From NCBI RefSeq assembly GCF_041435115.1, contig NZ_CP108046.1:1612001-1676000 (forward strand): a stretch of 64,000 nucleotides of DNA, written 5' to 3'. Under the pieces are notes generated by a model. That model made no database searches. It was not told the origin of the DNA and was given only the letters and a program-made list of their open reading frames with translations. Origin of the DNA: Streptomyces sp. NBC_00289 (GTDB lineage: Bacteria; Actinomycetota; Actinomycetes; Streptomycetales; Streptomycetaceae). The position numbers and the translations under genes are program-made. Below, piece by piece: positions 54,125 through 62,595 of the stretch (the stretch's first letter is position 1; each line of letters starts with the position of its first letter).

Positions 54125-55792
54125 CAGCCGGTCGCTGGTCATGGTCCCGTCGTCCTTGTGGGCCTGCCACCGCTCGAAGGTGTGCGCCGCCGCGTCCGCG
54201 AGGGCTCCCGACAGGCCGCTCCCCCGCGAGGCCTCGGCGATCTCCTCCATCTCGGGCGCCCAACGCCAGGCCCGAGGGCCCGCGCTCCGGCTCGCGTGCG
54301 TGTGGCTGTGCGACACCTCGGGACCGGTGGGCCGCCGCCGCGCCCTGCGGTCCCGCTGCCAGTCGTACACCGCCACCGCGAGCGAACACAGCACGGGCAC
54401 GAGGCCCGCGCCCACCGCGATCGTCACCGCGGCACGGTAGTCGTGACCGCCGTGGCCGAGCACCAGGTAGAACAGGCCGGGCAGGGCGGCCGTACCGATG
54501 GCCCCGCCCAGCCTCTGTCCCGTCTGCAGGGCTCCGCCGGCCGCCCCCGCCATCCGCACCGGGACGTCCCGCAGGGTCATGGTGACGTTGGGCGAGATGA
54601 CGCAGCCGCTGCCCAGGCCGCCGGCGAAGAGAGCGGGCGCCGCGAGCCACACCGCGTTGTCGCCCGAGACGTGGCCGAGGATCAGCACCGCGCCGCCCAG
54701 GCCGAGAGCCACGGCGGCGAGGCCGCACACGGTGAGCAGCCGGCCCAGCCGCTCGACCAGGCGCCCCGCCACCACCGCGGCGACGGCCGACCCCACGGCG
54801 AAGGGTGTCACCGCGAGCCCCGACCTCAGCGGTGAATACCCCTCACCGTTCTGGAAGAAGAGGGCGAACACCAGCCACACACCGCTGAAGCCGATGAAGT
54901 ACAGGGTCGCGATGACGGCCCCGGCGGCGTATCCCCGGGTGGCGGTGACGAGTCGGGGGTCGAGCAGGGGTTGCCCGTCCCGCGCGGCGACCCGCCGTTC
55001 CCACCATGCGAAGGCCGTCAGAAGCGCCGCTCCCACGAGGAACAGCCACCACAGTCGCCGGACACCGTCGGACTCCGCCAGGACCAGGGGCAGCATCAGG
55101 GCCAGGACTCCGAAGCCGAGCAGGACGACACCGGGCACGTCGAGCCGTTCCCTGCGGCCGGGCGCGATGTGGGGCAGCAGGCGCCGACCGAGCACGAGCG
55201 CGATCACGCCGACCGGTACGTTGACGTAGAAGATCCAGCGCCATCCCTGCGGCCCGCCCGCCAGCGCGAGCACGAGTCCGCCGACGACGGGGCCGACCGC
55301 GCTGGAGATGCCGACGGTGGCCCCGAACAGGCCGAACGCCCGGCCGCGCTCGGCTCCCCGGAACATCTGCTGGATCAGGGCGGAGTTCTGCGGGGCGAGA
55401 CAACCCGCCGCGGCCCCCTGCGCCAGTCGGGCCACGACCAGCAGCGTGATCGTGGGTGCCGCACCCGCCGCCGCGCTGCACAGCACGAAGGCCGTGAGCG
55501 CCAGCAGGAAGATGCGGCGTCTGCCGATCGCGTCGCCCACCCGTCCCGCGGTCACGAGGACGAGGGCGAACGCCAGCGCGTACCCGGAGACGACCCACTG
55601 GATGGCGGGCGCCGAGGCGTGCAGGTCCTGTTGCATGGAGGGCAGCGCCACCGCGACGATCGTCACGTCGAGCAGGCTCATGAAGCCGGCCACCAGCGTC
55701 ACCCACAGCGCTTTCCAGCGCCTGGGGTCGGCTCCTTCGGCCGCGTCGGCCGGGCTTCCTCCGCGTTCGCCCGCCTGTGTCCGCACGCCCAT
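54101..55792 (-). CDS. DHA2-family (EmrB/QacA) MFS multidrug exporter
   Basis: A 563-residue 14-helix proton antiporter. Helix 1 motif D1 (LWVTLVAGFMSLLDVTIVAVALPSMQ), motif A (GRVGDAIGRRRIFL), motif B (RLAQGAAAGCLAPQN) and motif C (FGATVGISSAVGPVVGG) are all present. A cytoplasmic tail of about 90 residues (HSHTHASRS, EMEEIAEASRGSGLSGAL, HKDDGTMTSDRLIADLRGE) extends beyond the normal length. GAGAGGAG lies 4 bases before the ATG at 55792, preferred over a GTG at 55810. The stop sits in the first unit of a 24-bp tandem repeat. Confidence 0.92.
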   Translation of the reverse strand: MGVRTQAGERGGSPADAAEGADPRRWKALWVTLVAGFMSLLDVTIVAVALPSMQQDLHASAPAIQWVVSGYALAFALVLVTAGRVGDAIGRRRIFLLALTAFVLCSAAAGAAPTITLLVVARLAQGAAAGCLAPQNSALIQQMFRGAERGRAFGLFGATVGISSAVGPVVGGLVLALAGGPQGWRWIFYVNVPVGVIALVLGRRLLPHIAPGRRERLDVPGVVLLGFGVLALMLPLVLAESDGVRRLWWLFLVGAALLTAFAWWERRVAARDGQPLLDPRLVTATRGYAAGAVIATLYFIGFSGVWLVFALFFQNGEGYSPLRSGLAVTPFAVGSAVAAVVAGRLVERLGRLLTVCGLAAVALGLGGAVLILGHVSGDNAVWLAAPALFAGGLGSGCVISPNVTMTLRDVPVRMAGAAGGALQTGQRLGGAIGTAALPGLFYLVLGHGGHDYRAAVTIAVGAGLVPVLCSLAVAVYDWQRDRRARRRPTGPEVSHSHTHASRSAGPRAWRWAPEMEEIAEASRGSGLSGALADAAAHTFERWQAHKDDGTMTSDRLIADLRGE

Positions 55793-56104
55793 CGGGCTCC
55801 TCTCCGCCACCGCCCGGCGCCCGGAAAAGCCCCGCGTGGGCCGATCACCCGATCAGCGCGGGCCCCACCTCGGCACCGGGGTCACCACCGTCCCCCTACG
55901 GGTATCCCGCTCCACCGACCTACGCCTGCGCCGGCCTCCGAGCGAACGGGCACCGACCACCCACGAAGTCCTCGAACAGGCTTCGAACGCGCCTCGGACA
56001 TCGTTGGCACAGCTTTCGGACATACCGAAGACCCCGAAACCGGACTCGGGGTCTTCGCTCCTCGGACGAACGCGTACCGGCGTGCGGGCCGGGCGCGTGG
56101 TCCG
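55793..56104. other. gap between the DHA2 gene and the 48-residue gene
   Basis: A 312-base region without a supported gene. It contains the promoter side of the DHA2 exporter and the hairpin at 56026-56057 that should end the small gene's transcript. Confidence 0.5.
56026..56057 (-). terminator. terminator of the 48-residue gene
   Basis: A perfect 12-bp stem CGAAGACCCCGA (56026-56037 with 56046-56057) with an 8-base loop lies 48 bases after the stop on the minus strand. Confidence 0.8.
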
Positions 56105-56251
56105 TCACCGGCGCGTGCGGAACCTGCTCAGCAGGCGCTGCGCCTGGGCACGGCGGCGCGGGTCGGCAGCGGCCCGCCGCGCCTGTTCCATCGTCCGTCG
56201 CCCCTGGGGGCTCCGGGTGAACTCCTTGATGCGCTGCATCACAGTCGGCAT
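56105..56251 (-). CDS. 48-residue basic helical protein
   Basis: A short gene with a very strong ribosome binding site (GGAGGGAG, 5 bases before the ATG at 56251) and its own terminator. The product begins MPTVMQRIKEFTRSPQGRRT, continues MEQARRAAADPRRRAQAQRL and ends LLSRFRTRR. It is alpha-helical with about 27% Arg and no membrane segment. Similar short proteins are found in many Streptomyces, but no function is known to me. An RNA- or DNA-binding role is plausible from charge only. Confidence 0.75.
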   Translation of the reverse strand: MPTVMQRIKEFTRSPQGRRTMEQARRAAADPRRRAQAQRLLSRFRTRR

Positions 56252-56516
56252 GGATCTCCCTCCACCGTTCGGCAGTCGTCGCTTCCTCTCCGCCCCTGCT
56301 ACCCGGTGACGGACCGTTCAGGCACCCCGCCGCACAACGACCGCACCGGAGGTGGGCACGGGGCCGTCGGCCGGTGGCCGGATACCGTCCCCTCCGCGGG
56401 CCACCGCCGGAGCCGGGCCATCAGCGGGTCCGTGACCGGGTATCACCTCGTTGCACACCGACGTGTGCGGGGCGGGGAAGCCGACCCTGATGGCTCGGAG
56501 GGGGCGACGGGCGGTC

Positions 56517-57179
56517 ATGGAGGGATCACGTCGTGCCCGGCGCCGTCGCGTCGTGCGCGAACTGAGGGCCACGGGGCGCTACGGCCCCCGCCTGCGGGAC
56601 GTACTGCCCGCCCTCGCCGGATGCGTGAGCATCGTCTGCGCCGTGGTCGCGGCGCTCGCGGCGGCCTACCGCGTCTTCGGCGTCGGCGCTCCGCTGCTGG
56701 GCGTCACGCTCCTGACGTTCGCCGCCACCGCCGTACGCCGGCACCGCAGACCGCTGGGCCGACGGCGCCGCGGCTACTACACCCCGGAGGAACTGGCCGA
56801 GTTGGACACGTCCGGCCTGATGGTCGCCGTGGCCCGGATGCTGCGCCGCGACGGCTGGTACGTGCTGCCGGTTCCCGAGCGCGACCGCCCCCGGCTCACC
56901 GCCCGGGACGCCCGCGGCCGGCTGCTCGACGTGGCGTTCCGTCCCGTGGCCGAGCCGCTGCCCGACGAGGAGGCGAACCATGGCCCCGTGGTCGCGCAGG
57001 CCGGCCGCCGATTACGGCTTGTCGTGCACCGGGGCAGCTTCACTCGGCGGGATGTCCAGTGGGCCCGACGCCAGGGCCACGTTCACCTCATCGACGCGCC
57101 GCGTCTTCGGCGCTGGGGCGACGGCACACCCCTCCAGCAACTCAGCGGTCCGCCGACCCACCAACCGCCCACGTCCTGA
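56517..57179 (+). CDS. membrane protein with degenerate Mrr-like restriction-endonuclease fold
   Basis: A 220-residue protein. A basic N-terminus is followed by two membrane helices (AGCVSIVCAVVAALAAAYRVF, GAPLLGVTLLTFAATAV). A cytoplasmic domain of about 120 residues then has the layout of Mrr/DUF2034 endonucleases: helix SGLMVAVARMLRRDGWYVLPV, strand RLLDVAFRPV, strand RLRLVVHRGSFTRRDVQWARRQGHVHLIDAPRLRRW. The QxK and ExK catalytic residues are not visible, so it is probably inactive as a nuclease. The start could also be the ATG at 56490. The family assignment is inferred from pattern. Confidence 0.6.
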   Translation: MEGSRRARRRRVVRELRATGRYGPRLRDVLPALAGCVSIVCAVVAALAAAYRVFGVGAPLLGVTLLTFAATAVRRHRRPLGRRRRGYYTPEELAELDTSGLMVAVARMLRRDGWYVLPVPERDRPRLTARDARGRLLDVAFRPVAEPLPDEEANHGPVVAQAGRRLRLVVHRGSFTRRDVQWARRQGHVHLIDAPRLRRWGDGTPLQQLSGPPTHQPPTS

Positions 57180-57307
57180 GGGTAGTTGCGGGTCACACCC
57201 GGGTGCCCGGCAGCCGAAGCCCGGACCGCACGCCACGCCGGAGTGTCCGGCACGGGGGCACACCGAGAGCGCCTCGACGCACCCGGACGACCACGGCGGG
57301 ACGGCGC

Positions 57308-59179
57308 TCAGCCGGAGGACACGGTTCTGGTCACCCTGCCTTGCCGGTCGGCCTCCATGTACCCGCCCTCGCCGTACTCGTCACTGATGTAGACCGCCAT
57401 GCCCGCGGCCGTGTCGAAGATGTCGTTCGGCTGCCGCACCAGTAGGTAGCGGGTGGTCGGTTTGTCGACTTTCAGTTCCTTCTCGGCCCGCTTCAGCAGC
57501 CCGGGCAGGGCGTCCCACCGGAAGTCGTCCAGGCGCACGGGCCTCTGGCCGCCCGCCAACGAGCCCTTGATGATGCCCTTCTCGACGCCCTGGCCGACCC
57601 GGTACGTGTAGGAGTCGTACCGGGTCTGACTGCCCTTGACCATCACCGAGGCCGAGACGTAGTCGGGATAGACCAGGAAGGCGCCGAAACTGCTCCTCCC
57701 GGTCTCCTTCTCGATGGCCCGGAGGGCTTCCCGGACCCCGGCGGGCGTCAGCAGGTCACCGGCGGTCGAGGCCTCCCCAGCCGCCGACGGTGTGTCGTTG
57801 TCCGCCGCCGGCGTGGTCGCGGCCCGGTGCGTCTCCAGTGAGGTTCCGGGGGACCCGGCCGCGTCGTCCTGGCCGCTTCCGGGCAGCGCCTTCCAGATCC
57901 CACCACCCGCCAGCACCGCACCGAGGACGGCGGCGAGGACCGCCACGCGCCGCGGCCCGGGCCGACGGGGAGGGGCGGACACAGGCCGCGTGGGCCGCCC
58001 CGAACCGGGCGACGGCGCCGCATAGGGGTGCGGTACGAAGGGCACGGCGTCGCTCGGTCCGGGCGACGGGGCGGCGTACGGGTACGGCCCGGAGGGCGCG
58101 GCGTCGTTCGGTGCGGGCGACGGCGTCGCGTACGAGTACGGCCCGGACGGCACGCCGTCACGTGACTCGGACGATCCAGCCGCGTACGGGTACGACCCCG
58201 AGGGCGCGGCGTCGTTCGGTGCGGGCGACGGCGTCGCGGCGGGCCGGGTTGTCGGCAGCGACGGGCCGGTTGCGGGAGCCCCTGCGGGTGGGGGCAGGGA
58301 GTAGGAGGTGGGCCGGGGGTCCACGCCTTCCCGCGCGGCCCTCTCCAGCATTCGCGCCAGCGCCTCGGCGTCCGGCCGCTCCGCGGGGTCGCGCACCAGG
58401 ACCCGGTTGAGCACCGGGGTCAGGGCCCCGGCCCGGGAGGGAGGCGGCACGTCGTCGTGGAGTACGGCGGCCAGCGTGGCCAGGGTGGTCGCCCGGCGCA
58501 GGGGATGGTGGTTCTCGACGGCCACGTACAGCATCATCGCCAGCGACCACAGGTCCGCCGCGGCCCCGTCACCGGCGGGGCCGCCGTCACCGGAGATGCG
58601 CTCGGGGGCCATGTAGTCGGGGGTTCCGATGATCGATCCGGTCGCGGTGAGGGCCGTGGACTCGCGGATCGCGGCGATACCGAAGTCGGTGAGCACGGGC
58701 CGGCCGTCGGCGCGCAGCAGGACGTTGGCGGGCTTCACGTCGCGGTGCTGGACACCCGCGCGGTGCGCCGCGCGCAGCGCCTCCAGCACCTCGGCACCGA
58801 GACGGGCCGCCGCCTCGGGCGTCATCGGTCCCCGGGCGAGCCGGTCGGCGAGCGAACCGCCGTCGACCAGTTCCATGACGATCCACGGGTAGGTGCCGTC
58901 ACCGCCGTCGACGATGTGATGGATCGTCACGACGTTGGGGTGTTCGATCCTGGCGAGCGCCCGGGCTTCGCGAAGGACCCGCTCCCGCAGCATCCGCGCC
59001 GCGTCCGGGTCGCGGTCGAAGTGGTCCGCGTCGGGCGGCCTCACCTCCTTGACGGCCACATCGCGCCGCAGCGCCAGATCGTGGGCCCGCCACACCGTGC
59101 CCATGCCACCGCCGCCGAGCCGGGCGACCAGCTCGAAGCGGCCGTCGACGACCCGTCTGCCGCTGTCCCCGTCGTTCAT
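57308..59179 (-). CDS. receptor-type Ser/Thr protein kinase (PknB-like)
   Basis: A 623-residue membrane kinase. The kinase domain spans residues 15-280 with glycine loop LGGGGMGTVW, Lys44, HRDVKPANVLL (Asp147) and DFG (165-167). A Pro/Ser/Ala/Tyr linker (290-408) holds repeats of APNDAAPSGPYPYA. One membrane helix (411-428) leads to an outside domain (430-623) that is not PASTA. It contains LTPAGVREALRAIEKETG and YVSASVMVKGSQTRYDSYTYRVG, and ends VTRTVSSG. The ligand is unknown. The FHA-like protein at 47130 is a possible partner type. No strong Shine-Dalgarno precedes the ATG at 59179. Confidence 0.92.
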   Translation of the reverse strand: MNDGDSGRRVVDGRFELVARLGGGGMGTVWRAHDLALRRDVAVKEVRPPDADHFDRDPDAARMLRERVLREARALARIEHPNVVTIHHIVDGGDGTYPWIVMELVDGGSLADRLARGPMTPEAAARLGAEVLEALRAAHRAGVQHRDVKPANVLLRADGRPVLTDFGIAAIRESTALTATGSIIGTPDYMAPERISGDGGPAGDGAAADLWSLAMMLYVAVENHHPLRRATTLATLAAVLHDDVPPPSRAGALTPVLNRVLVRDPAERPDAEALARMLERAAREGVDPRPTSYSLPPPAGAPATGPSLPTTRPAATPSPAPNDAAPSGSYPYAAGSSESRDGVPSGPYSYATPSPAPNDAAPSGPYPYAAPSPGPSDAVPFVPHPYAAPSPGSGRPTRPVSAPPRRPGPRRVAVLAAVLGAVLAGGGIWKALPGSGQDDAAGSPGTSLETHRAATTPAADNDTPSAAGEASTAGDLLTPAGVREALRAIEKETGRSSFGAFLVYPDYVSASVMVKGSQTRYDSYTYRVGQGVEKGIIKGSLAGGQRPVRLDDFRWDALPGLLKRAEKELKVDKPTTRYLLVRQPNDIFDTAAGMAVYISDEYGEGGYMEADRQGRVTRTVSSG

Positions 59180-59227
59180 GGCAGGGAGCTTAGGGGACGG
59201 TGCCGGCCGGTCGGGAGCCGAGGCCGA

Positions 59228-59316
59228 CCGTCGTCCCCGCCCGGCCCGGCGCCGAGCCCGCCGTCGTCCCCGCCCGGCCCGGCGCCGAGCCCGCCGTCGT
59301 TCCCGCCCGGCCTTGG
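59228..59316. repeat. 33-bp tandem repeat upstream of the kinase gene
   Basis: Two identical 33-bp copies (59228-59260, 59261-59293; core CCGTCGTCCCCGCCCGG) are followed by a partial third (59294-59316). They lie in the 321-base gap between the kinase start and the chitosanase gene. No hairpin dominates. This probably reflects replication slippage. Confidence 0.85.
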
Positions 59317-59428
59317 GGACGGCCGTGGCGTGGCCCGCAGCGACCACCGGCGGGCGCGCCGGCCCCACCCGCACCTCTTGTTCGTATCTACGAACCTGGC
59401 TCGCACAGGTGTCCAGCCGGTCCAAGTT

Positions 59429-59451
59429 CTGATAGTAAACCTTCCTATCAG
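59429..59451 (+). promoter_or_regulatory. palindromic operator upstream of the chitosanase gene (CsnR-type candidate)
   Basis: The perfect inverted repeat CTGATAG-N9-CTATCAG (59429-59435 and 59445-59451, spacer TAAACCTTC) lies 50 bases before the chitosanase ATG in an AT-rich patch. Streptomyces GH46 genes are known to be repressed by the ROK protein CsnR through a palindrome of this type. The match is by pattern and position only. Confidence 0.7.
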
Positions 59452-59500
59452 TGCAGGGACACCAACAACTGCCACCCCCCACAAGCCAATTGGAGCCACC

Positions 59501-60346
59501 ATGGAACACGCCAACAGCGAAACAAACTCCGCCGCGAGCCCCTCCCGCCGCACCCTCCTCCTGATCGGCGCATCCCTCGCGGCGGTCCCGCTGCTGCGCC
59601 CCGAGCACGCCTCGGCCTCCCCCGTCGCACGGGCGGCGGCGGGGCTCGACGACCCGGCGAAGAAGGAGATCGCCATGAAGCTGGTCTCGAGCGCGGAGAA
59701 CTCCTCACTCGACTGGAAGGCCCAGTACAAGTACATCGAGGACATAGGTGACGGCCGCGGCTACACCGCCGGCATCATCGGGTTCTGCTCCGGCACCGGC
59801 GACATGCTCGACCTCGTGGAGCTCTACGCCACCCGCAAACCCGGCAACGTCCTCGCCAAGTACCTCCCGGCCCTGCGGCGGGTGAACAACTCCGACTCGC
59901 ACGACGGCCTCGACCCGTCGTTCCCCGGGGACTGGCGCAAGGCGGCGCAGGACACCGCGTTCCAGCAGGCCCAGAACGACGAACGCGACCGGGTGTACTT
60001 CAATCCCGCCGTCAAGCAGGGCAAGACCGACGGACTGCGTGCCCTGGGCCAGTTCACGTACTACGACGCCATCGTCATGCACGGCGACGGCAGCGACCCG
60101 ACCTCCTTCCGCAACATACGCAAGCGCGCCCTCGCGAAGGCCAAGCCGCCGGCCCAGGGCGGTGACGAGGTGACGTACCTCAACGCGTTCCTCGACGCGC
60201 GGGTGTGGGCGATGAAGCAGGAGGAGGCGCACAGCGACACCAGCCGGGTGGACACCGCGCAGCGGGTCTTCGTCCGCAAGGGGAACCTCGACCTGAACCC
60301 GCCGCTCGACTGGAAGGTGTACGGGGACAGCTTCCACATCGGCTGA
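59501..60346 (+). CDS. csn: GH46 chitosanase, Tat-exported
   Basis: A 281-residue endo-chitosanase that cleaves beta-1,4 bonds of chitosan outside the cell. The N-terminus has a twin-arginine signal (SPSRRTLLLIGAS), with cleavage near SASPVARA. In the GH46 domain, the catalytic Glu66 (SSAENSS) and Asp84 (EDIGDGRGYT) lie 18 residues apart, exactly as Glu22 and Asp40 of the Streptomyces sp. N174 enzyme. GFCSGTGDMLDLVE follows. GGAG precedes the ATG at 59501. The palindrome at 59429 should control it. Confidence 0.96.
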   Translation: MEHANSETNSAASPSRRTLLLIGASLAAVPLLRPEHASASPVARAAAGLDDPAKKEIAMKLVSSAENSSLDWKAQYKYIEDIGDGRGYTAGIIGFCSGTGDMLDLVELYATRKPGNVLAKYLPALRRVNNSDSHDGLDPSFPGDWRKAAQDTAFQQAQNDERDRVYFNPAVKQGKTDGLRALGQFTYYDAIVMHGDGSDPTSFRNIRKRALAKAKPPAQGGDEVTYLNAFLDARVWAMKQEEAHSDTSRVDTAQRVFVRKGNLDLNPPLDWKVYGDSFHIG

Positions 60347-60380
60347 CCCCACGACCGCCCCGGTCGGCCCGCCCGGGAAC

Positions 60381-60417
60381 GCGTGCGACGGTCACGGCGG
60401 CAAGGACCGTCGCACGC
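60381..60417. terminator. bidirectional terminator hairpin
   Basis: A perfect 13-bp stem GCGTGCGACGGTC (60381-60393 with 60405-60417) with an 11-base loop lies between the convergent chitosanase and MASE1 genes. Confidence 0.88.
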
Positions 60418-60445
60418 GGCAGGGGCGGGGCCCGCAGGGAACCCC

Positions 60446-61468
60446 TCACTGCCCTCCCGGCCGCCCCGGCGGACTGTCGGTGGCTTTCGGCGGTCGGGGC
60501 GGGCGGCCGCGCGGGGCGTCGCCGGCGGTGAGGTGTTCCAGGACTTCGGCCAGGTCCAGGCAGGCCTGTTCCACCGAGCGCCGGGTGTTGCGCTGCTCCG
60601 TGATGAGGGCGGACAGCAGCAGCGCCGTCAGGGCCATGGACCCGTTGAAGGCCTGCAGTTTGGCCATGACCTCGACATCGGTCAGCCGCTCGAACGGGCC
60701 GCTCCCGTCCGTCGCCGCGACGGTGGCCATGGTGGAGGCGAACAGGGCGCACAGGATGCTGCCCGGCAACTGGAAACGCAGCGCGACCCAGATCAGGAGC
60801 GGGTAGACCAGAAACAAGAGGCTGACGGTGCTGAACGAGGCCAGTGGTACGAGGGCGCAGGCGACGACCGTCATGCCCGCGGCCTCCTTCCACCGGGACC
60901 AGAGCGGTGGCCACCGTGCCGCGCGGAGCAGCAGCAGGAGCGGGGTGACGAGCAGGACGCCCATCGCGTCACCCACCCACCACGCCAGCCACACCGGCCA
61001 GAAGCCCTGCGCGGCGAGTCTGTCCGTGAGGACGAGAAGCCCGACGCCGACGGTCGCACTGATCAGCATGCCGGTCAGCGCCCCCAGGAACACCAGCGCG
61101 AGACCGTCCCGCAGGCGACTGAGGTCGGTGCGGAACCCCACCTTGCGCAGCATCAGGTACGCGCAGACGGGAGCCGCGGTGTTGCCCGCCAGGTTGCCGA
61201 TCACGGCGGGCCGCAGCGTGGTGAGGGACAGGACCACGAGCAGGGCCCCGAGGGTGATACCCGGCCAGCAGCGCAGCCCGAAGACCAGCAGGCAGGCCAC
61301 CGCGACGCCGGTGGGGGGCCAGATGGGTGTGAAGACCGCCCCCTCCACCACGAGCCGGCGCAGCAGACCCAGCCGTCCGGCCGCGTAGTAGCAGGTGGCG
61401 ACCGCGAGCGTCTGGAGGACGTAGTCCCCCGGTCGACGCAGATCCTGGATAGCCACCACAGCAGCCAT
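60446..61468 (-). CDS. MASE1-domain integral membrane sensor protein
   Basis: A 340-residue protein made of an eight-helix MASE1 sensor domain (about 15-290) with hallmarks FTPIWPPTGVAVACLLVFG, GNTAAPVCAYLMLRKVG and WPVWLAWWVGDAMGVLLVTPLLL. A short cytoplasmic helix (RSVEQACLDLAEVLEHLTAG) and a Pro-rich tail end the protein. MASE1 usually carries a fused output domain (kinase, GGDEF or PP2C). Here none is fused, but a SpoIIE phosphatase gene lies 107 bases upstream on the same strand, so the pair may act as a split receptor. Confidence 0.88.
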   Translation of the reverse strand: MAAVVAIQDLRRPGDYVLQTLAVATCYYAAGRLGLLRRLVVEGAVFTPIWPPTGVAVACLLVFGLRCWPGITLGALLVVLSLTTLRPAVIGNLAGNTAAPVCAYLMLRKVGFRTDLSRLRDGLALVFLGALTGMLISATVGVGLLVLTDRLAAQGFWPVWLAWWVGDAMGVLLVTPLLLLLRAARWPPLWSRWKEAAGMTVVACALVPLASFSTVSLLFLVYPLLIWVALRFQLPGSILCALFASTMATVAATDGSGPFERLTDVEVMAKLQAFNGSMALTALLLSALITEQRNTRRSVEQACLDLAEVLEHLTAGDAPRGRPPRPPKATDSPPGRPGGQ

Positions 61469-61574
61469 CAGATACCGACACCGCCCGGTCGGCGAGGCGA
61501 ACGACCCGGTGCGGCCCTCGGGCCGCCCGGCACGGGCCGGCCGGGTCGGGGCGCCCGGGTCGGGGCGGCCGGTC

Positions 61575-62405
61575 CTACGGCCGTACGGCGGACGCGTCGT
61601 GGCCGACCACCAGCACGGCCGCGTCGTCCTCGTGTCCCACCCGCTCGGCACCCTTGATCACGGCGGCGGCGAGCGACCCCGCTTCCATGCCCGCGACGGC
61701 CGCGATGCCGGCCAGCCGGACCACCTGCTCGAGCCCCTCGTCGACGCTCAGCGAGGGCCCCTCCACCACGCCGTCCGTGAGCAGCACGAACACTCCGCCG
61801 GTGTTGAGCCGGTACCGGGTCACCGGGTAGTCCTGCCCCGTCTGGATGCCCAGCGGGGGCCCGCCCTCGTCCTCGGCGACACCGGACTTACCGTCCGCGG
61901 TGGCCCAGACGCACGGGATGTGCCCGGCCCGAGCGCTCTCCAGGTCTCCCGTCGAGGGGTCGAGCCGCATGAAGGTGCAGGTCGCGAAGAGGTCGTTGCC
62001 GAGGGACAGGAGGAGGTCGTTCGTCCGGGAGAGGAGCTCGCCCGGCTCGCTGGTGACCGAGGCGAGCGCCCGCAGCCCCACCCGCACCTGGCCCATGAAC
62101 GCGGCCGCCTCGATGTTGTGGCCCTGGACGTCGCCGATGGACAGCCCGATACGGCCGTCGGGCAGCGTGAAGGCGTCGTACCAGTCACCCCCCACGTTGA
62201 GGCCGTGAAAGGCGGGTGCGTACCGGACGGCGAGGTGGAAGCCGGGGGCGACCGGCATGTCCCCGGGCAGCATGCCGCGTTGCAGGGCGACGGCCAGCTC
62301 GACCAGGGAGCGCTGCAGCTCCGCCCGTTCGCGCGCCTGGGCGGTCAGGGCCCCGAGTCTGGCCAGCAGTTCGTCACCGTCGTCCGTAGGCCGCCTGCGG
62401 AACAT
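61575..62405 (-). CDS. soluble SpoIIE-type PP2C phosphatase
   Basis: A 276-residue phosphatase with no membrane helix. A short coiled-coil N-terminus (ELLARLGALTAQARERAELQRSLVELAVALQRGMLP) leads to the PP2C_SIG domain: GGDWYDAFTLPDGRIGLSIGDVQGHNIEAAA with the metal-binding Asp pair, LLTDGVVEGPS and GHEDDAAVLVV. The QRGMLP start is typical of RsbU/SpoIIE phosphatases that activate anti-anti-sigma factors. It precedes the MASE1 gene and is probably co-transcribed with it. Confidence 0.9.
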   Translation of the reverse strand: MFRRRPTDDGDELLARLGALTAQARERAELQRSLVELAVALQRGMLPGDMPVAPGFHLAVRYAPAFHGLNVGGDWYDAFTLPDGRIGLSIGDVQGHNIEAAAFMGQVRVGLRALASVTSEPGELLSRTNDLLLSLGNDLFATCTFMRLDPSTGDLESARAGHIPCVWATADGKSGVAEDEGGPPLGIQTGQDYPVTRYRLNTGGVFVLLTDGVVEGPSLSVDEGLEQVVRLAGIAAVAGMEAGSLAAAVIKGAERVGHEDDAAVLVVGHDASAVRP

Positions 62406-62595
62406 GGAACACTCCGGAAGATGAGTACCTCTCCGAGTCCAGAACCCATTGTGATCCTTTGGGGTGACGACGGCTCGGCGACGGGATCAGGGCCGCACCG
62501 GCGAGCAGGCCGCACACACGACTGATCCCGCGTCCAGGGGGAATCAGTTCACGACCGAGGCCGGGAGCACGGCCCGCCCTGAGGGAGCGCGCCCC

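Noticed and set aside
58457..60346. A 629-codon reading in frame with the chitosanase
   Set aside because: The first 348 codons are the antisense of the kinase gene. The Tat signal peptide, RBS and operator all place the true start at 59501.
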